From Thermosulfurimonas sp. (lineage in GTDB: Bacteria; Desulfobacterota; Thermodesulfobacteria; Thermodesulfobacteriales; Thermodesulfobacteriaceae), in the NCBI GenBank assembly GCA_015487645.1, contig WFPH01000043.1:1-11234 (forward strand): a stretch of 11,234 nt of DNA. Direction: 5' to 3'. This document shows, in pieces, positions 6,725 through 11,234 of the stretch. The notes beneath the pieces are model-generated. The model was given only the letters and a program-made list of their open reading frames with translations. It was not told the DNA's origin and searched no databases. Every line of letters begins with the position of its first letter. Position 1 is the first letter of the stretch. A program made the position numbers and the translations under genes.

Positions 6725-7543
6725 CCTCGCAATTTCGGCCCTAGAGGGCACCCCGGAGAGTCCTGGGCGGCTAACCCCGATGGCGGCCATCTCCATGGCC
6801 TTTTCGAGGGCGCAGGCCGGATTTTCTCCCCTAAAAAGGAGGCCGAAGAAGCCTCCCGCGAGGATGTCCCCGGCCCCGGTGGTATCCACGGCCTGAACCT
6901 TACGGGCCGGGAAAAACCTTTCCCGTTTTTTCATGAAAAGGCTGGCCCCCTCGGCCCCCCGGGTGAGGACCAAAATTTTCGAGCGTTCTTTGAGGGCCTC
7001 AAGCAGCGCCTGGGGATCAGCGGCCAGGTCCTCCTGGCTCACCACCACGGCCTCGAAACGGGGGCCTTTCGAAAGATCCGGCTTCGCGGGCCTGACGATA
7101 CCCTCGCCCTCCACCTCTCTGAACCAGCCCTGAGGATTGGCCACCAGAAAACGGTAACGGAAGGCCCGGGCGTAGACCTCAGCCCGCAGAGGGATCTCAT
7201 CGAGCACCGGGGCCAAGTGCAAAACCTCGGTTTCCAGAGGCTTGCGGTAAAAGACTTCTAGATCAAGGGGAGCGGCCCGGGCCAGTACCCTCTGACGACG
7301 GCCCTCCGGCGTCTCCAAGTTTTCAAAGACCGTGGTCTCCCGGGAGACCTGATGGTGGAAAAAAAGCTCCGGAAAAAGGCTCTCCAGGCTCTCGGAGGGC
7401 TCCGCCGAGGAGGTCAGGACATGGGTCTCAAAGCCCAGTCTTCTTACGGTAAGCCCGGCGTAAAGGACCGCTCCTCCGAAACGGAAACCTCCTTCCGAAA
7501 GGACGTCCCGGGTGAGATGCCCCACCAGGAGGTAACGGGCCAT
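6707..7543 (-). CDS. PfkB/ribokinase-family carbohydrate kinase, substrate unknown
   Basis: A 278-residue soluble kinase of the ribokinase fold. The N-terminal part has FGGAVLYAGLTVRRLG (22-37), the Gly-Gly substrate-side motif. The C-terminal PfkB signature is VDTTGAGDILAGGFFG (219-234), with the anion hole GAGD and catalytic base D226. LVLTRGAEGA (191-200) is the usual ATP-side strand, and NPQGW (136-140) matches the D/NPQGF-like motif of inositol- and nucleoside-kinase-like members, so a kinase for a polyol, sugar or nucleoside is likely; the exact substrate cannot be read off. The ATG at 7543 directly follows the ilvD TAG (TAGATG), with an AGAGGA ribosome binding site in the ilvD end, so the two are translationally coupled. 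The protein is short for the family but complete. Confidence 0.85.
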   Translation of the reverse strand: MARYLLVGHLTRDVLSEGGFRFGGAVLYAGLTVRRLGFETHVLTSSAEPSESLESLFPELFFHHQVSRETTVFENLETPEGRRQRVLARAAPLDLEVFYRKPLETEVLHLAPVLDEIPLRAEVYARAFRYRFLVANPQGWFREVEGEGIVRPAKPDLSKGPRFEAVVVSQEDLAADPQALLEALKERSKILVLTRGAEGASLFMKKRERFFPARKVQAVDTTGAGDILAGGFFGLLFRGENPACALEKAMEMAAIGVSRPGLSGVPSRAEIARLLENR

Positions 7544-9202
7544 CTATTCCTCTAGCACCGCCCCTCTGGCCCCGGAGCTCACCAGCCTAGCGTAGCGCGC
7601 CAGTACCCCGGAGACCTTCTTGCGCTTGGGACGGAATTTCTTGCGCCTTCTCTCAAGTTCTTCCTCCGAGACCATAAGATCCAGACGGCGGTCCGGGATG
7701 TCGATCCGGATGGGGTCCCCGTCTTGGACTAGAGCTATAGGACCACCCTCGGCGGCCTCCGGGGAGACGTGTCCGATACAGGCCCCCTGGGTGCCCCCGC
7801 TGAAACGGCCATCGGTAATGAGGGCTACCGAAGACCCAAGCCCCATCCCGATAAGAGCCGAGGTAGGCGAAAGCATCTCCCGCATGCCCGGACCCCCTTT
7901 GGGACCCTCGTAGCGAATGACCACTACGTCTCCGGGGCGAATCTGTCTCTCCAGGATGGCTTTGTAGGCCTCTTCCTCGGACTCGAAGACCCGGGCGGGG
8001 CCTTCGTGACGCATCATTTCCGGGACCACGGCGCTGGTCTTGACCACGGCCCCCTCTGGAGCCAGGCTTCCCCAGAGAATGGCTATGCCTCCTTCTTCCC
8101 GGTAGGCCTTCTCCAAGGGGCGAATGACTTCCGGATCCCGAATGCGGGCCTGGCTCAGGATGGCCTCCAAGGGTTCTCCCGTACCGGTAAGGACGCCGGT
8201 GTCGATAAGCCCAGCCCGTTTGAGTTCCGCCATGACCGCCGGTATCCCGCCAGCCTCGTGAAGCTCGGGAACACTGTGGGGCCCGGCCGGGATGAGACTG
8301 GCCAGCACCGGAGTCTTACGCGAGATCTCGTCAAAGACCGTAAGGGGTAGATCCAGTCCGGCCTCCCGGGCGATGGCCGGGACATGGAGCACAGTGTTGG
8401 TGGAACAACCCAAGGCCATGTCCACCGCAATAGCATTGCGGAAGGCGGCTTCGGTAGCGATCTTCCGGGGAGTGATCCTCTTGCGAAGGAGTTCGACCAC
8501 TTTAAAGCCCGTCTTCTTGGCCAGCCTCAGTCTTTCGGCCGTAACCGCCGGTATGGTTCCGTTTCCCGGAAGGGCCAGTCCCAGGGCCTCCGAAAGACAG
8601 TTCATGGAATTGGCGGTAAACATACCGGCGCAGGATCCGCAGGTGGGGCAGGCGCATTCTTCGAGCTCCGCGAGTTCCTCCTCCGTGAGGGCTCCGCTTT
8701 TGACCTGACCGATCCCCTCAAAAAGCGAAATCAGGTTGACCTTGCGGCCCCGGAAGGTCCCGGTGAGCATGGGGCCTCCGGAAATCAGAAGGGCCGGGAG
8801 ATTCAGGCGCAGGGCCGCCATGAGCATGCCCGGAGTGATCTTGTCGCAGCTTGAGACCAAGACCAGGGCGTCGAAAGCGTGGGCCCGGGCCATGATCTCG
8901 ATGGCGTCGGCAATGATTTCCCGGCTCACCAGGGAATACTTCATGCCCTCGTGGTTCATGGCGATGCCATCGCAGACGCCTATAACCCCGAACTCCACGG
9001 GCACGGCTCCGGCCATGCGGATGCCGGCCTTGACCGCCTCGGCAATCTGCCGCAGGTGCACATGCCCCGGCACGATCTCGTTGAAGGCGTTGGCCACCCC
9101 TACCAGGGGTTTGCGCAGTTCTTCCTCGGTAAGCCCCAAGGCCCTGAGGAGAGAACGATGGGGGGCCCTTTCGAGTCCCTTTTTAATGCGATCGCTTCGC
9201 AT
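7544..9202 (-). CDS. ilvD: Dihydroxy-acid dehydratase (IlvD/Edd family)
   Basis: A 552-residue IlvD/Edd-family dehydratase. Dihydroxy-acid dehydratase turns 2,3-dihydroxy-isovalerate and 2,3-dihydroxy-3-methylvalerate into the 2-keto acids that precede valine and isoleucine (and leucine). Family signatures are SSCDKITPGMLMA (117-129) and CPTCGSCAGMFTANSMNCL (185-203); C119 and C191 are expected cluster ligands, and GVCDGIAMNHEGM lies at 75-87. At the place of the third cysteine of [2Fe-2S] enzymes the protein reads IVPGHVHL (43-50), as in E. coli IlvD, so an oxygen-sensitive [4Fe-4S] cluster is expected. It is shorter than E. coli IlvD (616 residues). A gluconate or other sugar-acid dehydratase in the same family cannot be excluded, notably because a PfkB kinase follows. 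The ATG at 9202 has a strong GGAGGAGG upstream. Confidence 0.94.
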   Translation of the reverse strand: MRSDRIKKGLERAPHRSLLRALGLTEEELRKPLVGVANAFNEIVPGHVHLRQIAEAVKAGIRMAGAVPVEFGVIGVCDGIAMNHEGMKYSLVSREIIADAIEIMARAHAFDALVLVSSCDKITPGMLMAALRLNLPALLISGGPMLTGTFRGRKVNLISLFEGIGQVKSGALTEEELAELEECACPTCGSCAGMFTANSMNCLSEALGLALPGNGTIPAVTAERLRLAKKTGFKVVELLRKRITPRKIATEAAFRNAIAVDMALGCSTNTVLHVPAIAREAGLDLPLTVFDEISRKTPVLASLIPAGPHSVPELHEAGGIPAVMAELKRAGLIDTGVLTGTGEPLEAILSQARIRDPEVIRPLEKAYREEGGIAILWGSLAPEGAVVKTSAVVPEMMRHEGPARVFESEEEAYKAILERQIRPGDVVVIRYEGPKGGPGMREMLSPTSALIGMGLGSSVALITDGRFSGGTQGACIGHVSPEAAEGGPIALVQDGDPIRIDIPDRRLDLMVSEEELERRRKKFRPKRKKVSGVLARYARLVSSGARGAVLEE

Positions 9203-9234
9203 AATCGACCTCCTCCTTCGTCATTTCCCCTTCT

Positions 9235-9261
9235 GTTATAACACCCTTGCCTTTTCGACAA
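9235..9261 (-). promoter_or_regulatory. Tentative ilvD promoter
   Basis: The minus strand has TATAAC (9235-9240, 5 of 6 to TATAAT) with TTGTCG (9256-9261, 4 of 6) as the best -35, but the spacer is only 15 nt. The -10 is reasonable; the -35 is uncertain. Transcription would start near 9228, just before the ilvD ribosome binding site. Confidence 0.35.
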
Positions 9262-9274
9262 AAGCGGTTAATTT
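9247..9274 (+). promoter_or_regulatory. Tentative promoter of the NifU-like/rpoZ/dnaJ/moaC operon
   Basis: TTGCCT (9247-9252) and TAATTT (9269-9274) are separated by 16 nt. An alternative pair is TCGACA (9255-9260) and TCAAAT (9279-9284), 18 nt apart, which would leave a very short leader. Both are weak matches, and both overlap the tentative ilvD promoter on the other strand. Confidence 0.22.
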
Positions 9275-9304
9275 TAGCTCAAATTTGGAAAGGGGGTTTT
9301 TCTT

Positions 9305-9529
9305 ATGCGAGAAGCTGTGGAGGCGGCTTTGGCTAAAGTGAGGCCCATGCTCCAGGCCGACGGTGGAGACGTGGAACTGGTAGAGATTACGGAAGATGGG
9401 GTGGTCAAGGTGCGTCTGCGGGGGGCCTGTGGCGCCTGTCCCATGTCGCAGATGACCCTCAAGATGGGCATCGAGCGCTATCTCAAGAAAGAAGTCCCGG
9501 AGGTCAAGGCCGTTGAGGCCGTGATGTAA
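9305..9529 (+). CDS. NifU-like Fe-S cluster scaffold/carrier (single Nfu domain)
   Basis: A 74-residue protein made only of the NifU C-terminal (Nfu) domain. It has the expected start VEAALAKVRPMLQADGGDVELVEI (split here: helix 5-16, then LQADGGDVEL 16-25), and the cluster-binding CxxC as GACGACPMSQMTL, with C42 and C45. Such proteins dimerise, hold a [4Fe-4S] cluster between the two CxxC pairs, and hand it to target enzymes. The ATG at 9305 has AGGGGG 8 nt upstream. It is first in a plus-strand operon with rpoZ, dnaJ and moaC, and it diverges from ilvD, which needs an Fe-S cluster. The stop overlaps the ribosome binding site of rpoZ. It is a lone-domain protein, not full NifU. Confidence 0.93.
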   Translation: MREAVEAALAKVRPMLQADGGDVELVEITEDGVVKVRLRGACGACPMSQMTLKMGIERYLKKEVPEVKAVEAVM

Positions 9530-9540
9530 GGAGGAGGGCC

Positions 9541-9804
9541 ATGGCCCGAGTTACCGTTGAAGATTGTTTACAGAAAGTCCCCAACCGTTTCAAGCTCATT
9601 CACCTCACGGTAGAAAGGGTGAAGCAACTCCGGAAAGGGGCCAAACCGCTGGTAGAGTGCGACAACAAGGAAATCGTAACCGCCCTGAGAGAGATCGCCG
9701 CCGGCAAGGTGACTTTTGAGAACATCAAAGAATTGGCCAAAGAGGCCGAGGAATTCTCCATTTCAGATCTCCTGGAAGGCAAGGCCCCCGGTGAGGAGTC
9801 GTGA
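9541..9804 (+). CDS. rpoZ: DNA-directed RNA polymerase omega subunit
   Basis: An 87-residue omega subunit, the small RNA polymerase protein that helps assemble and stabilise the beta' subunit. Recognition rests on VEDCLQKVPNRFKLIHLTVER (split: VEDCLQKV at 6-13 and PNRFKLIHLTVERVKQLRKG at 14-33), the DNKEIVTALREIAAGK stretch (41-56) and the normal size. The C-terminal tail is acidic. The ATG at 9541 follows a strong GGAGGAGG, 11 nt after the NifU-like gene. Its TGA overlaps the GTG start of dnaJ by 4 nt (GTGA). A cysteine at position 9 sits where relatives vary. Confidence 0.92.
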   Translation: MARVTVEDCLQKVPNRFKLIHLTVERVKQLRKGAKPLVECDNKEIVTALREIAAGKVTFENIKELAKEAEEFSISDLLEGKAPGEES

Positions 9805-10925
9805 AGAAAGACTACTATGCCATTTTGGGGGTCCCCCGGAACGCCACCCAAGAAGAAATCAAGAAGGCCTATCGCCGTCTGGCCTTAAAGTACCATCCTG
9901 ACCGCAACCCCGGCGATCCGGAAGCTGAAGAGAGATTCAAGGAAATCTCCGAGGCCTACGAGGTCCTTTCCGACCCGGAAAAGAGGGCCATCTACGACTC
10001 TCAAGGGATGGCCGGGCTCCACCGGAGTGGTTTCCGCGGTTTCGAGGACGTGGAAGATATCTTCTCGGCCTTCTCCGATCTCTTTGAGGAGTTCTTCGGT
10101 TTCGGGTTCCGGGAAAAACCCGGACGCAAACCCCGCCCGGGGGCGGATCTCTCCTATGAGCTAACCTTAACGCTCGAAGAGGTTTACTACGGCAAGGAAG
10201 CCGAGATCACCCTAGAAAAATACGAGCGATGCGAGGCCTGCGGGGGTTCAGGGCTCTCCCCGGGCTCTCAAACACGTTATTGCCCGGTCTGCAAGGGCCG
10301 GGGGCACATCGTGCACTCGGAAGGCTTCTTCCGGGTGAGCACCACCTGCCCCAACTGTCACGGTCTGGGAACCTACGTGGCCGATCCCTGTCCGCAGTGT
10401 CGGGGAGAAGGCCGGGTATGGCGGCGCAAGAAGTTAAAGGTGCGGATCCCTCCGGGGGTGGATGAAGGAAGCATCATCCGAATCTCCGGAGAGGGCGAGG
10501 CCGGGCTTTACGGAGGGCCTGCCGGAGACCTTTACCTCAAGATCCGCACCAAACCGCACGAATACTTCCGGCGCGAAGGGAAAAACCTGCATCTCTCGCT
10601 GGTCATCGGCGTGGTAGACGCCATTCTGGGAGCCGAAACCGAGGTCCGTCACCTTTCTGGAGAGAAGATCCGGATAAAGATCCCCCGCGGTAGCCAGCCC
10701 GGAGACCGCATCCTCATCAAAGGCCGGGGGCTTCCGGATCCCAGAGGAAGAGAGCCCGGAGACCTCATCGTACACCTGGAAGTGCGTCTGCCCAGCCGGA
10801 TCAACCGGGAACAAGAGGATCTCCTTCGACGTTTTGCGGAGCTTGAGAAGGCCAAGGGCCCGCAGGTCAAGGGCCGCAAGAAAAGGGGCTTCTGGGAAAA
10901 GCTCTTTCGGGAATCGGAAAAATGA
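9801..10925 (+). CDS. dnaJ: Chaperone DnaJ (type I Hsp40)
   Basis: A 374-residue co-chaperone that delivers unfolded protein to DnaK and stimulates its ATPase. The J domain (1-68) has DYYAILGV and the HPD motif at 32-34. A short Gly/Phe-rich, acidic linker follows (about 75-115). The zinc-binding region has four CxxCxGxG motifs: CEACGGSG (144), CPVCKGRG (161), CPNCHGLG (183) and CPQCRGEG (197). The substrate-binding C-terminal domains (about 208-345) end in a basic tail. All type I features are intact. The start is GTG at 9801, overlapping the rpoZ stop as GTGA, with GAGGAG at 9793-9798. dnaK and grpE are not next to it, so it may be a second DnaJ or the only one split from dnaK. It overlaps moaC by 4 nt. 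Confidence 0.96.
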   Translation: MKKDYYAILGVPRNATQEEIKKAYRRLALKYHPDRNPGDPEAEERFKEISEAYEVLSDPEKRAIYDSQGMAGLHRSGFRGFEDVEDIFSAFSDLFEEFFGFGFREKPGRKPRPGADLSYELTLTLEEVYYGKEAEITLEKYERCEACGGSGLSPGSQTRYCPVCKGRGHIVHSEGFFRVSTTCPNCHGLGTYVADPCPQCRGEGRVWRRKKLKVRIPPGVDEGSIIRISGEGEAGLYGGPAGDLYLKIRTKPHEYFRREGKNLHLSLVIGVVDAILGAETEVRHLSGEKIRIKIPRGSQPGDRILIKGRGLPDPRGREPGDLIVHLEVRLPSRINREQEDLLRRFAELEKAKGPQVKGRKKRGFWEKLFRESEK

Positions 10926-11234
10926 GTTTTACCCATCTAAACCCGGATGGTAGCGCCCGCATGGTGGACGTCTCGGAGAAGGCGGCCACGGCCAGAGAGG
11001 CCGTAGCCCGGGGCCGGGTCCTTTTGGGAGAGAAGGTCTTTCCCCTGGTGAGAGATCGGAACCTTCCCAAAGGAGACCTTTTCGGGGCCGCCCGCCTCGC
11101 TGGAATCCTTGCGGCCAAGAGGACCTGGGAATTGATTCCCCTCTGTCACCCTCTGCCCATTACCAAGATCGAGATCAACTTCGCCCTCAACGAAGAAGCC
11201 CTGAGCCTTGAGATCGAAGCGCGGGTAAAAACCG
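10922..11234 (+). CDS. moaC: Cyclic pyranopterin monophosphate synthase MoaC, 3' truncated
   Basis: The first 104 residues of MoaC, cut by the window end. MoaC turns the MoaA product into cyclic pyranopterin monophosphate, the first intermediate of molybdenum/tungsten cofactor synthesis. Visible signatures are THLNPDGSARMVDVSEKAAT (4-23), the active-site LPKGD with K50, and PLCHPLP (73-79) with H76. The ATG at 10922 overlaps the dnaJ stop as ATGA, so it belongs to the same operon. The C-terminal catalytic Asp and Lys lie beyond the window. Its presence suggests the cell makes molybdo- or tungstoenzymes, which fits an anaerobic respirer, though that is inference. Confidence 0.94.
   Translation, partial: MSFTHLNPDGSARMVDVSEKAATAREAVARGRVLLGEKVFPLVRDRNLPKGDLFGAARLAGILAAKRTWELIPLCHPLPITKIEINFALNEEALSLEIEARVKT

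Larger units (their letters stand above)
9203..9304. promoter_or_regulatory. Divergent promoter region between ilvD and the NifU-like gene
   Basis: These 102 nt are AT-rich compared with the flanks and hold both ribosome binding sites: GGAGGAGG for ilvD on the minus strand and AGGGGG (9291-9296) for the plus-strand gene. An 8-bp palindrome GTTATAAC lies at 9235-9242. No long leader peptide, attenuator hairpin or riboswitch fold fits in this space. Confidence 0.6.

Noticed and set aside
9203..9304. Possible sigma-54 promoter or leucine/valine attenuator ahead of ilvD
   Set aside because: No TGGC-N7-TTGC-like pair and no leader peptide with branched-chain codons or terminator hairpin in the 102 nt.
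8384..9341. Several plus-strand open frames opposite ilvD
   Set aside because: They are shadows of the strongly conserved ilvD coding sequence, with no domain of their own.
1..11234. Search by eye for tRNA genes, CRISPR arrays, insertion sequences, phage or toxin-antitoxin genes
   Set aside because: None seen; the only repeats are the protein-level arrays in mlaD and the WPLF gene.

Overview
This 11.2 kb window has GC-rich, tightly packed bacterial genes with many overlapping or abutting start and stop codons. A complete Mla-type lipid transport operon implies a Gram-negative (diderm) cell. The compact proteins, rich in Glu, Lys and Arg, and the E. coli-like dihydroxy-acid dehydratase without the extra cluster cysteine suggest an anaerobic thermophile, perhaps Thermodesulfobacteriota or a deltaproteobacterium-like lineage. 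That placement is inference; the window holds no rRNA or other decisive marker.

Layout. Plus strand, 1-2684: the 3' part of a histidine-phosphatase gene, then a soluble sensor histidine kinase and an NtrC-type sigma-54-dependent response regulator, each overlapping the next. Minus strand, 9202 down to 2662: ilvD, a PfkB-family kinase, then, behind a well-formed promoter, mlaE, mlaF, mlaD and a gene for an exported protein built from about 18 short repeats around the motif LWPLF. Plus strand, 9305 to the end: a NifU-like Fe-S protein, RNA polymerase omega (rpoZ), dnaJ and the first part of moaC. The kinase/regulator operon and the Mla operon converge with a 23-nt overlap of coding sequence. 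ilvD and the NifU-like gene diverge from a 102-nt promoter region, the largest non-coding stretch here. No stretch above 300 bases lacks a gene.

How the genes work together. MlaE (permease), MlaF (ATPase) and MlaD (MCE substrate-binding protein) form the inner-membrane complex that moves phospholipids between inner and outer membrane. The window shows no mlaC, mlaB or mlaA, and the cistron coupled to mlaD is instead the WPLF-repeat protein, which is the most likely novel component here. The kinase and regulator form one phosphorelay controlling sigma-54 promoters that are not visible here. ilvD makes the 2-keto acids of valine and isoleucine and needs an Fe-S cluster; the divergent NifU-like protein is a plausible cluster carrier. 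No RNA gene, CRISPR array, insertion sequence or prophage feature was seen.
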